Positions 26,309 to 37,602 of a DNA stretch of 64,000 bases are shown here, piece after piece (the stretch's first letter is position 1; each line of letters begins with the position of its first letter). A model generated the notes under the pieces. That model worked only from the letters and a program-made list of their open reading frames with translations, did not search any database and was not told the DNA's origin. The translations under genes and the position numbers were made by a program. The stretch comes from Trichostrongylus colubriformis (lineage: Eukaryota; Nematoda; Chromadorea; Rhabditida; Trichostrongylidae): contig OZ022256.1 of NCBI GenBank assembly GCA_963978905.1, positions 33,815,426 through 33,879,425 on the forward strand, in the 5' to 3' direction.

Positions 26309-27329
26309 GTGGGGTGGAAAGGGGGGAGGGAGGGGTGAGTAGTACAGTGCTCTGCATAATGATGCGGCCACTATAAGTTGTCCAAAAACTGTTTACAGGT
26401 TGATTCCGAAAGATCATTCAGGTAAAAAGTGTGGCCAGTGCTGACGTGCATACGCGCACCAGAGCACCAGATCCAAGTGAAAACCCCGAACAAACTTCTG
26501 CTTATTCGTCTTGAAAAGCCGTTTTCACTATTCCGCAAAACGATACAGCCACTGAGAAGAACGAAGCATTCGACAACGAAGAAACAACAAAAAAGAGGAA
26601 ATGCTGACTCTTTGAGTTCTGGTCCTACACTGCTTTGAGGAGTCGGACATTTTGATTACTTAGGCCTATATGGAGCCTTTCAGATTTTTTTTGGTCCATG
26701 ACATCTTCAATGATAGACCGTTTAAGGCTCCTAAGTCCTTCGAAATTGCTTCTGCGGCATAAATACTATTCATCATGAAACTCCAAAAACTCCAACGAAT
26801 TCCTCATAGGGTGAAGGTTAGAACCGTTCGCCGTCGAAGTCAAAAGGTGCATTAGGTGACGGCTTCACCATGACGAAGCATTCCAGTTGACATGAGATGG
26901 ACCATTAATTTGCTTGAGAACCAGATTTTTGTGAAAATTTCAAAACGAGAGGTGCTACAACGCACGAAGACACGGTAAGCGAAAGGTTCAAGATTGAAAC
27001 AATAATTCGAAAGATCACTTTACACCACGACACCTCCCTCTCAGAAGTTCTTCTAAAACCTGAACTCTGATCCTCATGCGATGGTGCTCGTAATCATCAC
27101 GCCCACCATATTTGGACTTCTATCATCAATAAGAACAAACTGGAGAAAAAGCAATGAGGGAAAGGTGTACAAACTCTAGGATGTATTAGGCACCTTGATC
27201 CGACCTTCCCTCAACCATCTTCTGGCAAAATCGTTCTGATTTTTGTGATGTTTCGGACCTCTGAAACTGCCCCTATTTCTCGCCTACTAACGGACAAGCG
27301 TTTTTTCAAGACCAGATGAACAGTCTTTG

Positions 27330-27581
27330 TTAACACATCAAGCTCTGGCGAAGGTGTTGCTCCCAAGCACGCCCCAGGAAAACTTGACTTTGGTTTCGAA
27401 ATGCTGCGTATGTTTCTATCGAAAGGCGTGGCAAGACCTTCGGTACTCCTTCTGGTTTCGTACCCTGCACAACTTTAGCTGAAATTATTAGTGCACGAAG
27501 TCGTTGCCATTTCGCGCGATCTAACATTCGGACATCTCCAGGCCATATTTTCGGTTCTTGCTTTCCATTTCTCTTAAACAT
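27330..27581 (-). CDS. Candidate coding fragment, unknown family
   Basis: An 83-codon minus-strand frame ends in a stop at 27330 and has a coding-like composition (basic, Trp-containing, such as KIWPGDVRMLDRAKWQRL). No motif is recognised and no splice-linked neighbour was found. It could be a terminal exon or a decayed transposon protein. Confidence 0.2.
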   Translation of the reverse strand: MFKRNGKQEPKIWPGDVRMLDRAKWQRLRALIISAKVVQGTKPEGVPKVLPRLSIETYAAFRNQSQVFLGRAWEQHLRQSLMC

Positions 27582-27800
27582 GCACTGGTAGTCAATGGTG
27601 ATTCACTTAGTTGAAATTAGCCACGTTGCAAACACTCTCTAGATTCGAAACACTTGACGAGAGAGTGTGGTTCATTCCCAGGTCGATGAAAAAAATGCAT
27701 GTACCAATTACATCGCGAGTCACCAGTTTAAAATGGTCGGATGTAACATCTTGCATCCTGCAGTAGCTACCACATGAAATAGCTATGCATTGGGTGTGTG

Positions 27801-28474
27801 CAGGATAAATGGCCAAAACATAACTGGCCATAACTTCGCTCAATCATAACTTCATTTGTTGAAATGAAAACCATTCGAATCTACAGAATTTGTCCAACGA
27901 TCTGGTAAAGAATTATGTCATCATGATGAAATTCTAGATTGCGGAAATTATTAGTGCATATTTACCCTACATCGTATCGGCGAACTCCTTCTCACGCAGG
28001 TATACATCAGAACCTGGAAAAAGTAGTAATACGTCAGGGATAGGTCTGGGGAATAAGGGGGATGAGAGAGTCTCAAGGCCTGACTGTATCACCTTTTGCT
28101 GGGTGCGCAAAAAAACGATACGCCCCACACTTCGCAAGTCACCCGGCAAAAACTGATGCAGTGAGGCATCGAGACTCTCCCTCACCCCCCTTACTCCCCA
28201 GACCTATCCCCAACGGATTATCACTTTTTCCGGGTTCTCGATGCAAACCTGCCTCAGAAAAAAAAAATCCGCCGATACTATGCAGGTTGAAAACGTCATC
28301 GTAGACCTTATTAATTTTCGCGATCCAGAATTTTATCATGATTGCATACTTTCTTTACCAGATCGTTGGCAAGGTTGTGTAGATTCGAATGGTTTTTATT
28401 TCGTCAAATAAAGTTGTGTCTGAGCGAAGTTATGGCGTTTTCAAAAAAGTGGTTTGTTCTGGCCATTTATTCTG
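27801..28474. repeat. Foldback element with ~320-bp diverged arms
   Basis: The left arm (27801-28105) and right arm (28140-28474) are reverse complements with mismatches and small gaps. Paired blocks include ATAAATGGCCA / TGGCCATTTAT, CCATTCGAATCTACA, CAACGATCTGGTAAAGAA, and GGATAGGTCTGGGGA / TCCCCAGACCTATCC. The loop is about 34 bp. No target duplication could be fixed. Frames inside are mirrored shadows. Confidence 0.75.
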
Positions 28475-29384
28475 CTGCGCAGACCTAATATGACTGTGCG
28501 CAGGTCTGCGTACACCTTCACAGAACTCGTGTCGCTTATACGGCCTTGGACTTGGCACAGAAGTGGTAAAGGGGCTTCGACTCACAAGGGATGGTGTCGC
28601 GCTCCATACGTTGGCCAAGGAGCTTTCAACACAGATGTTATGTAGTGTGGAACAGGATAGCGATGGCTGAGTTTGATAACTTAAGGAGTAGTGATAATAT
28701 CATATAACAAGTGAGTGTAATGGAATCCGTCATGTCCCACAATTGTTCCGATATCAGCTGCAACAAGTGATCGTTATCGATCACTAAACTATCCAGACCT
28801 CCAAATAGTCTCAAACACCCATAGAGACATGAAAAGTAGAAAAACGGTGTAAACGACATCTTATAAGATAGTTGCAGCATCTTCATAGCACTCGAATCTG
28901 TATTCATAGTACATACCGACTGAACATCCATTGAGCACAGAACGGCACCCAGGCGAAATACGGAAGTAAAAGAGTCTCAGCAAGAACCGAGCAGATTTAC
29001 GGTGACCCTAGCCGGTACTTTGGCACTACTCTAAACATGCCTACTCTGTGATTAGCTATTCTGTAGCTAATCACAAAGACACTAATTGCTTGGATGACAA
29101 AAGGTAAATTTTTCAACACAGGGGAGCGGCTGATCAACGCCTCATCGTGCGCGGAATTCAGGGGAATGAGAAAGATAATGCGTGTGGCTTGTGGAGCAGA
29201 GAACTGCACGACATTCCACACAAATCATTTATCAACTGCCCTAACTAACAATCAAAAAAGCAGTCTGAATTAATGCTTCTTCCACTAATGGAAACAATTT
29301 AAGTTGAGGACAGTTAGAAACAAGGTATCTTCTAATAACAGGAGGGTTTCATCTTCCCATGGAGCTTTGAAATGGAACCCGGAT

Positions 29385-29985
29385 GGATCGATAAAGCTCT
29401 GAACACTGATTGTAACTGTGAAAACCAAAATTGCAAATGTCATTCGAAGCGAGTAAGGAGGGATCAAAGTTTGCCTGTGTTATCAAATTGGCCGTTGCTG
29501 AACTAGCGGCATGTTCCGGATCTGCAGGATAGGTGTGAAGGGATTGTTCCCCGCCAGTGAATGTTTCTTTGCATTTTGTTTTTCATTGGCGGTAAGTGTT
29601 TTTCTTCCACTTCTGAACGTTTCCTTGTACTGGTACCTATCGAACCCATCATAATACTATACCACTTTATTTATAACTACTAACATTACTCACAATGGAA
29701 GGAAACAAGTTCGAAGTGGCCATTTACAATGAGACGCACATGACACGATACGCTGATTGCAGATCCGGAACATACACACAAACCACTCTGGCCGTTGCTG
29801 GCTCAGCAACGGCCGTGCTGATGGCAAAGTGCCTCGCCAATGAGATATTACAGCCAAACTTTGACCCCGCCTTACTCGATTCAGAATGGCATTTTGTAAT
29901 TTTGGTTTTCACAGTTATAATCAGGTTTTCACAGTTCGGAGCTTTATCGATCCATCCCGGTCTCATTCCAAAGTTCCGTGGAAGT
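29385..29985. repeat. Inverted pair of a cysteine-rich-coding repeat
   Basis: 29385-29530 (plus) and 29750-29985 (minus) are inverted copies sharing GGATGGATCGATAAAGCTC, AACTGTGAAAACC and TGTTCCGGATCTGCA. Read in the sense direction, both give GWIDKA... followed by a CEN/CHS cysteine-containing stretch. This is either a broken duplicated exon or a dispersed repeat. No start, splice sites or family could be assigned. Confidence 0.4.
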
Positions 29986-30215
29986 TGTAAGACAGTTCCT
30001 TGTGAGAGGTGTCAAAGGTAGAATAGAAGTGATCAATTCTCTGGCACAAGGACTCTATAGATACAGGACCACATAAATGTAGATGCTTGATTGGAGATCG
30101 TTCCATACCCAACCGAAAGTACACGAACCTACGAGATTTTAAATTGTGGTGAGTAGCAAATCAACGACTTGATCCGCATAACAAGAGAAAGCCTTCGAGG
30201 ATAGACTTTTTTTGG

Positions 30216-33200
30216 TCAAGGGTTTGAGCCACATCCTATAGGAAAAGACACGTTCTCATATAAATATAGCATGCACATGTCGATCGCAGCCACAACAGTC
30301 GTGCCTTTTATCGCGAACCCATTTACGGCTCCAAAAGAAGGACATCGCAGCGTGTCCAACTCCACATTCTGACTCAGTGACTCGGACAGCCACGGTGACT
30401 GACGAGTACCGGAAGACACGTTGGTGCTAAAAAAGAATAAAAATAACTCCATCGATCAATCCGATAAGCTGCATCAGGAGAACGGTATCACTAATCAATT
30501 TAAACACGAGATGAACTGATATAGTAGATAAAACAAATCCAGCAAAAACAGCGTTTGGCAACTTCCAGCCCCAGACTTTGGTCTCTCTACTTTTTATAAT
30601 CAAAACCCAGAAAATGGTTATTCAATGTGCAAAAAGCGATATACTAAGCTTTATCATCCCTACTATATAGAACGCTTCACCTGTCTATTCGTCCCTTCGC
30701 CCGTCCGTCCGTCCGTTCGTCTGTCCGCATGTCCATCTGTCTGTCTGTCTGTCTGTCTGTCACGAAATAAGGCATAACATGAAAACAACCTGTGGAGATG
30801 GGGACAAGTTTGTTATGTATAGGGCATGTGACAAGAAGTGAAGAGCACTCTTGAAGTTACGCTCCGCATGCAGCCCTGCCCATGGTAGGTGGTTAGGTTT
30901 AGTTCAATCCTCCGCACACTTCGGTCAGCACTGAACTGCAGCCTGGGAAGGTTGGACAATCCTAACTTGTCCGACCTCTCAGGCTGCAGTTCAGTTAATA
31001 ATGCATTATGCGGCAAACAGACGCACACAGATGACAGAAACTTCTGATTTACATATAGGTAATGGATTATATGCCCAATTAACAGAAAACACCCTTAGCT
31101 GAGGCTGAGGCTGGATCAGCGTTGCCAAGAATCGGCTGGAAAACAATGAAACTTCATCGAGGTTTCGATTCGACATTTCCTTTTTCTCACATACACGTAC
31201 TAATTGGTTGGCAACTCCACATTCCTATTACCATTCACCCATTCACTCTTGCTGCCTTTATGCAGAGTGACGTGGGCACCAGTTACTATACGTCACAAGA
31301 TGATATTTCGCCTGTAACACAAACTTGTCATTTCGAGGATTTCCGAGTAGGGAGATGAATCGCAATGAGTTACACCTATCGCAGCAAAAGTATCAATGAA
31401 AGGGGTTTTGAAGCAGTCGGTGCTGCACATCATCATGAAGCTTGAAAAATGTCCCGAAAACCGCAAAAATGGCATATACAAAAGAGACATATGAATTCGA
31501 ATGAATGAGGGGACACTTAGTGAGGAAAGAAATTCCCCAAAAATTTCGAACGAGTGAATATTTCTGGTAATCCAGGAGAAGGATGTGTGTAAAACCGCGA
31601 CGCCGGCCACAGGTACGAGAGAGGCGAGCTAGCGGCACATGTTGGGGCGGTGAAATCGCACTTAAAGACACTGGAAGGAGTAAATTGAGGAGACTTTGGT
31701 GTATGAAAGTAGGAGAGCCCAGCAATGTAACTGTAGAGAAAGAACAAGGCAAAACGGCGGAAAACCCAAAAATAGGAACCTGAAACCCCTTCTCGCTCAC
31801 CCCTCTGCGTCACTGCGTCACTAGCAGGGGTACACTGCAGACGGACGGCGAGGCAAAATCACACGGCCGCAAACGTTGTCCCGCTTTCGCCGGCAACTCG
31901 CTCGGCTGCTGGACTGCAGGTCGACGCGCCGTGATGCAAAGTCGTGATAGGACCCCAAGCCGCGCTTTTAATAAGCAGTGAAACTACTCTGACGTTGGAA
32001 ATAAGAGCGTTGATGGGGTATGCCCTACACAAACAAGCAGTATTCCTTGGTACTTCTTAAGGACTCCTTGAGGCAACCATTCCAAAATGAACACTACTAC
32101 ACTAAGTCTTACAAAATGTTAAGAAGCACAATGAAGCATACAGGCGAGCAGTGTCTCAAAGCTTCGAGGAAGTTGCAGGGAGTGCAGAAACATTTTTGCG
32201 TAGAGCAACAAGAAAGTGGAAAAAGTCGATCCAAGGAGTTGAATTTAAAACTTACGTTATGACAGAAGATACGTCCCAGTGCACCAGGCTTCCATCCGCT
32301 GATGCGCACACAAGATGATCGCCACATTCCGGATGGAAAGAAACCTACATGCACAGTAAGTATGAGAAAAGCTATAGTTGTATTTGAAAGGAGCTATGAT
32401 CATATCTGAACAACCTGTGTGACTGTAGTAGTCGCTACATCGAACGAATTGGAGACCAAATCACGTGCGACACCTCTCACATCGCAAAAACCGACGGTGC
32501 CCAGGTCGGTTCCGAAAGATAACTAAAAGCTTTTTCTGGATAAATGAAAATGTGGGTGAAGATCGCACTAAGTCAAAAAGGAAACATGAATCAAGCCAAT
32601 GAGGGGATGACACAACAATGATTTCGATAGACAACAATTTCAATTCATTATAGGAACAGGCGAATACTCTTAGTCCCTTATTAGTGTGAAGGACCGCAAG
32701 GTTGAAGTGCACCAAACGTTGCCAGAGACAGCACATGTTGCCGAGACACAGACGACAACCTACTACGCTCCGCAAATCGCACCCATCTATACAGCATTGG
32801 TCCGCAAGAAAGCAGCACTCACTCTACGATGACTCAAATGAAGACCGTGATGTAGCAAGTGTTCTCCAGAAAAGTCAAATAGAACGAAAAACGGTGCTAG
32901 TATGGGTGAGGGGCCACTCCACTGAGCCGGCGTTCGGCGCTACTATATCTGCCTAGGTTTGTAGCCTAAGCCTTATTTAGGAGGAAGCCCCTACTCCATC
33001 AGAGTAAGGTCTAGGTAAAAATAAACGCTCGGGTACACAAGCTGATTGTTAGAAGGTTTCGAGTGAGGGACGACAGCGCAACAATCACTACAGTAGCACC
33101 CGAAAAAAGTTACACCGCTTGCTTAGATCATGTTAACAGAGGGTTTTACGGACTCTTCAAACAATTTTGATTCACTGATTAGCTATACAAGTCAGATGCA

Positions 33201-35170
33201 AGAAAACTTCATCAGCATTACCCTTTAACAGTTCTAAAAAAGACAAAATACGAGGAAACAAAATAAATGAAATAAGTCTAAATTATGAATTTAAGGCAAT
33301 GACATATCTCACCAAAGATGCTTGAGCAGGATGACTTGTGAGTGTGGTAACTGCATCAAGGCGCCGCTTCGATGGGACACATACTATGGATGGCTTCGTG
33401 GGCTTCGCTCGGCAGTCCCATATTAAAACATGACCAGTTGAGTGGCCAGAGGCGAGCAACGTACCGCCACTGAGTGTACAAAGTGAGCGCACACCAGAAT
33501 TTCCCTGAACAAAATGTTCCGACTGTTTTGCTCTTGAACGTTCTACATTAAGAAATTTCAAAACGGGACGGGGCAGAGAAGAAGGGTGGCTAAGCCACCG
33601 TGGAGGTCTTTCATCAGGCACGGTTGAATAGAATCCCGATCCCCGGTTTATAATCACTCCGTATAGTCCCCCTCCCCTATATTTAGCTGTCTACATTGTG
33701 CTAGCATGTGGATCAATATGCTTTAGCCAACGCTACCGCAGCAACTGATCATGAGACAGATGCGAGGATGGTACGTAAGCATGACATAAATCGATCTGCT
33801 TGTTAGGAACAAAAGAAAACCCACCAACATTCAACAACTCAAAAGTACCTTGGAGACGATGGTGCTATTTCCGGATTCAACGTCAACCTTTGCAATAGAT
33901 CCATTGGACGACCCACTGAACCACATTGAAATTGCTCGACCGTTGAGTTAAAAGTACACTTTAAACTCCCACCTTATTACACTGTTGCCATCGAATTCAC
34001 AAAGAACTCGACAGGACCCTTTGCCGTGGATGTTGGAAAATTCTCTGACCTTAATTATGATCCATTTTATGCTAGTTTGTTTGATACAGTTCGAAAATCT
34101 GCTTGGGAAATTATACACGGGGCAAATGCGTAGTGAAAGAACAGTACCTTAACCAGCTCGTCATTTCTATTACTCAGGACTACTATTCGTCCGTCAGAGA
34201 GTGAGACGCAAGATAATCCAGAGGAAAGTGAACTGTAATGGTGAACGTTGGTCCAAAAGACCGGAACATGTAAATACTTATGGAAATCAACGAGAAAGTG
34301 TGATATAGTACCTACCACACATCGCAGGGATCTTCATCAAGCTCGAGCCTAAAGAGTTCATCAAACGGTTCCACCTCTTGAGAAACGTCATCGCATCTTT
34401 TCCATAAAGCTACACATCGTCCTTCAGAGAATCCAAGCCAAATCACACGGTCGCTGTGGGGAAGAAAGGCCACCTTAATGAGGTATTTTTGAAATGTTAA
34501 CGAATAACCGCTGGCAACTTCAGAAGGGTACCTTTCGTAACTTTGCAAATGTCGGCTGTGAGTAGTCTTTCCGAGCTCGAAATGGCTCTGCTTTGTCTGC
34601 AAGCGTTGCAAAACCAAGAGAGCCTAACATGCTTCCATCTTTGGATCGCCTACTTACAGCAGTCATCTGTAGAACTCTAAAAGTCGCGATCAATTGAAGT
34701 CGGAGAGAGACACAACTTTTCGTCGGAGCTCCTTACCTCCTTAGGCTTAGCCTGAAATTCAATCCCCTCTTTCACGAGAATAAGCCCAAGCCTAAGAAGA
34801 GAAAGGAGCTTCGACATCGATGAAAATTTTGCTTAGACATCGAATTTTGAAAATTTTTCGATGAAAATTCAAAAGTGACATTCCGTCTCTTGCACGATTG
34901 CGTTGCGGTTTTCTCACTAGAGCGCATAATCTTGCTCCCATGTAAGGAAACTTACAATGCGTGTATCGTTAATAGGGAACCATCTGAGTGAAAGGTTTGA
35001 AGCGCAACTTCTGACTGCATATTGAGTTTTTTGAAGACGTGTGTTTGTGCAATATCAAAACAGAAATTTATCCGAGAACAAGGTTTATAACCAACTAGTT
35101 CAGAACTCTCTGGTGACTTTCCACCTTGTATCGTTGGTTCTGTAGAAGTGCTTCGTGGGGATAACGCCAT
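30216..35170 (-). CDS. nup43: WD40 nucleoporin, Nup43-like (NPP-23-like), spliced
   Basis: A beta-propeller protein of the Y (Nup107-160) complex type, expected at nuclear pores and kinetochores. Minus-strand exons: 34956-35170 (ATG 35170), 34658-34676, 34316-34596, 34148-34232, 33983-34049, 33849-33934, 33313-33522, 32415-32522, 32256-32344 and 30216-30426 (stop 30216). Every junction keeps phase. The full model is about 456 aa. Starting instead at the ATG at 34666, directly after a CTACAG acceptor, gives 381 aa, close to human Nup43 (about 380). WD-type blades include FLPHSDRVIWLGFSEG, GTLLASGHSTGHVLIWDCR and FHPECGDHLVCASADGSLVH; the latter two align with Nup43 signature segments, and the tail GTTVVAAIDMCMLYLY matches its C-terminal strand. 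The 3' splice site of exon 33849-33934 (TCGAG) and the exon start near 34049 are weak. A TTCAG at 35178-35182 could be a trans-splice acceptor. The last intron (1.8 kb) carries repeats. Confidence 0.72.
30657..30880 (+). mobile_element. Helitron 5'-end fragment in the last intron of the Nup43-like gene
   Basis: It begins A|TCCCTACTATATAGAACGC, like the starts at 62526, 41963 and 48323. A (CCGT/GTCT)n tetranucleotide run at 30695-30762 and a CACGAAATAAGGCATAACATG block follow. The next ~110 bp matches the 268-bp unit at 62596 onward (CCTGTGGAGATGGGGACAAG, GGGCATG). No 3' hairpin or CTRR end is seen, so it is truncated. Confidence 0.6.
30931..30994. repeat. 28-bp hairpin
   Basis: The arms 30931-30959 and 30967-30994 pair (CTGAACTGCAGCCTG with CAGGCTGCAGTTCAG, then GGACAA with TTGTCC) around a 7-nt loop. 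It lies just after the Helitron fragment, within an intron. Confidence 0.75.
31600..31990 (+). repeat. Dispersed repeat family R, copy 1
   Basis: It matches 44690-45135 and 61690-62170 in the same orientation. Shared blocks are AGCAATGTAACTGTAGAG-type, CACCCCTCTGCGTCAC, a GCCG...CGTTGT block and CCCCAAGCCGCG. It lies inside the 1.8-kb intron of the Nup43-like gene. No terminal repeats or coding sequence are identified. Confidence 0.6.
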
Positions 35171-35199
35171 TAAATTTCTGAAGTGTGTTTGTTGAAACA

Positions 35200-36968
35200 T
35201 TATTATTACTTATGTATTGTGTTTATTTGAACAATATCAAATTTTTGGGTTGCCGTAGTTCCACACCTGAATCTTCAGTTCTACATTTAGGTGTAGACTT
35301 TACATAAGCCTTACTTGAGGGGGATAGGAGTTCCCCTTAATTGAGGCTTGGGCCAAACCTAAACGTAAATAGCGCTGTAAGCCGAGCATGATGTAGTGCC
35401 CTCTTAATTACATTAATACTAACTCTGAAATGTCCTTCAATGAACTAAGTGGACAAACATTGATTTCAAAATCTCTTGAGACCGTTTCCAGAGCGTGTTT
35501 TGTATCAGACTGAAGGCTGGCCTAGCCTTAATCCGAAGGTGGTGTAGCGGTGTAGCAAGATGTGGGTACAGAACAGGTGGGCTATATATTTTTATTAATT
35601 ATATATTTACATAAGAAGGGGAGGTGAGGAGAGGTGGTTGCCGGGTAAAAAGTGACTGCAACAAACGGCTGGCAGCGGCTTAAGTAGCCGCCTGCCAGCT
35701 CCGAAGTCGAGGTGGCGTTCCTTGATTGGCCGCCGACGCTTGATGACGAGTCCTTGAGGATCGATGGAGGATCGGCGGAGCTGGAGGACCTGACATCTCC
35801 ATTCCTTACAGTGAGCTCGTCCTCGAGCTCGAAATAACATGACAACTCCAAGAGTAGTATATTCCACTTGCACAGAGATAAATATGACCGATGACAGTGA
35901 ACGTAACACAGAGAGGTGCCTTCGAGGTCAGAGAGCCACTACAAGACTACGTCTTCACTCTTGGCATTAGTCATCAAAAGGTCATCATTGGCAACTACTT
36001 CTTGATGTTGAGATGTGAGGCTTTACATTGATGTTGAGATGTGAGGCTTTACACGAAAGCGTCGTATGAAGAATGAACTCAATAAACATCATACGCAAAT
36101 ATGCTAATGGTGTTCCAGTACTGTATGCGGCGACCACTCACACCGTGGAAAGATAGCTCGTCCTCGAGCGTTGAGGTATACGGGAAGGAGGTGAGATACA
36201 ATATAAAGGGGTTGTGAATGAGATACTATTGTACGAGTCAAAGAAACACACATAAAGATGGGGATTTCGGTGTAAACGAAATGAATTACAGCGAAGTTGT
36301 AGTTTATGTGTTCATAATGCGTAGAACAATCAGTAGAATAGATATATGTATATATAGCCCTTTGTTTTTTTTTTGATTTTGCATATCGGAGTAAATATGA
36401 GTTACATGGAAATGTGCGTATTTATATAAAATAGGCACTGCACATATATTGTAATACGATGTGAGGCAATACGTGTACTACTCTATTTATAGTAGTGTCG
36501 AGCAGTACACGGGCGTGTCAACGAGAGATTTTGTTTTGTTTGAGCTGCCCTATCTGTTTCTTTGAACCGCCAATTCAAAGAAAAAAATGGTGATTTGCGG
36601 TTTTGCGGCTTATGGAAGTGTAGACAAACTGACCTAGGAGGATCAAATGAATGATTCTCCTTTGTAAGTACAAAAAGCATTGCGATGTACCTCCCGGATC
36701 ACTCTTGTGTGCATATGTGTAATCACTGGTTTTTATTCAAGTGGCATGAAATCGGAATTCATTTTAACAACTTCAGTTTGCTTATTTTCATCGATTTATT
36801 TTGTATTCACCTTGAATCATTCGAAAAAAGAATTCAATAAATCACTTCAAGGGAGCTTGTGGAGTGAACCACTTCTCACGTAGCAAATCCACTCATGAAC
36901 ATGGCAACTATTTTAGCCACCCCGTAGTCCCTTCTTGCTAGGCTTAGGCTGACATTCATATCCGGACG
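35200..36968. other. Intergenic region with a hairpin and a short tandem duplication
   Basis: 35668-35699 folds into a GC-rich hairpin (GCTGGCAGCGGCT with AGCCGCCTGCCAGC). 36002-36053 is an exact 26-bp direct duplication starting TTGATGTTGAGATG. A Ser-rich minus-strand frame at 35582-35851 is uncertain. No gene is called. Confidence 0.5.
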
Positions 36969-37100
36969 CTGAGGCCGCGGTTATATTCACCGCAGGCAGG
37001 GCGCGGCTGCGTTCACAGGCAGCGAGGGAGAGTGCAACGATCATAGGCGCGGACGCCACGCAATGCCGCCGGCATCGCAAAGTACGACCGCGGCCTAAGG
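36969..37100. mobile_element. MITE of the TCATACTC family
   Basis: The ends GAGGCCGCGGTTATATTCACC and AAGTACGACCGCGGCC are inverted relatives. The interior GGGCGCGGCTGCGTTCACAG is shared with the copy at 37327-37508. Confidence 0.6.
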
Positions 37101-37141
37101 GAGTTACGGAGGGGAGCTCAGTGCTAGTGTACTCTGCGTCT

Positions 37142-37330
37142 CTAAGGCTATGGGTAAGCCGTGTTCATACTCTGCTGGACTGCAGGGTGTGGCTGCGTGC
37201 CTCTGAGTCTCCGTCTATGCCACCCTACCTCCTTGCCTGCGTCGTCTCTGCACCTTCCACGTACCACTGTGCGTTTCAGCCTGTAAACGCAGCCACGCCT
37301 TGCCGACGCTGAGTATGAAAGCGGCTATAG
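37142..37330. mobile_element. MITE of the TCATACTC family
   Basis: It starts CTAAGGCTATGGGTAAGCC...TTCATACTC and ends GAGTATGAAAGCGGCTATAG. It lies nearly end to end with the next copy. Its interior CTGCGTCGTCTCTGCA is shared with 25100-25228. Confidence 0.6.
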
Positions 37331-37508
37331 GTCGAGGTCATACTCACCGCCGACAGGGCATGGCTGCGTTCACAGGCAGCGAGGGATAGTGGCATGGGGG
37401 AGGTGCAGAAATGACGCAGGCAACGAGACAGGGTGGCACGGGCGGAGACGCAGAGATACGCAGCCACGCCCTGACACCGTCATCGCAAAGTACGACCGCG
37501 GTCTTAGA
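37327..37508. mobile_element. MITE of the TCATACTC family, abutting the previous copy
   Basis: It starts TAGGTCGAGGTCATACTCACC and ends AAGTACGACCGCGGTCTTAG. It reads in the opposite sense to 37142-37330 by its interior (GGCTGCGTTCACAGGC against CCTGTAAACGCAGCC). Confidence 0.6.
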
Positions 37509-37602
37509 CGTCATAGCGCTAAGCGGATTGAGCTCTAATTTTGTGACCAAACGACTTCGTTGAAGCGTATTTGCGTTCTTTTTCTATCCTGTGTAAGCCT
37601 AA

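Noticed and set aside
30695..30762. CRISPR-like direct repeats
   Set aside because: It is a simple tetranucleotide microsatellite within a Helitron fragment in a eukaryotic intron.
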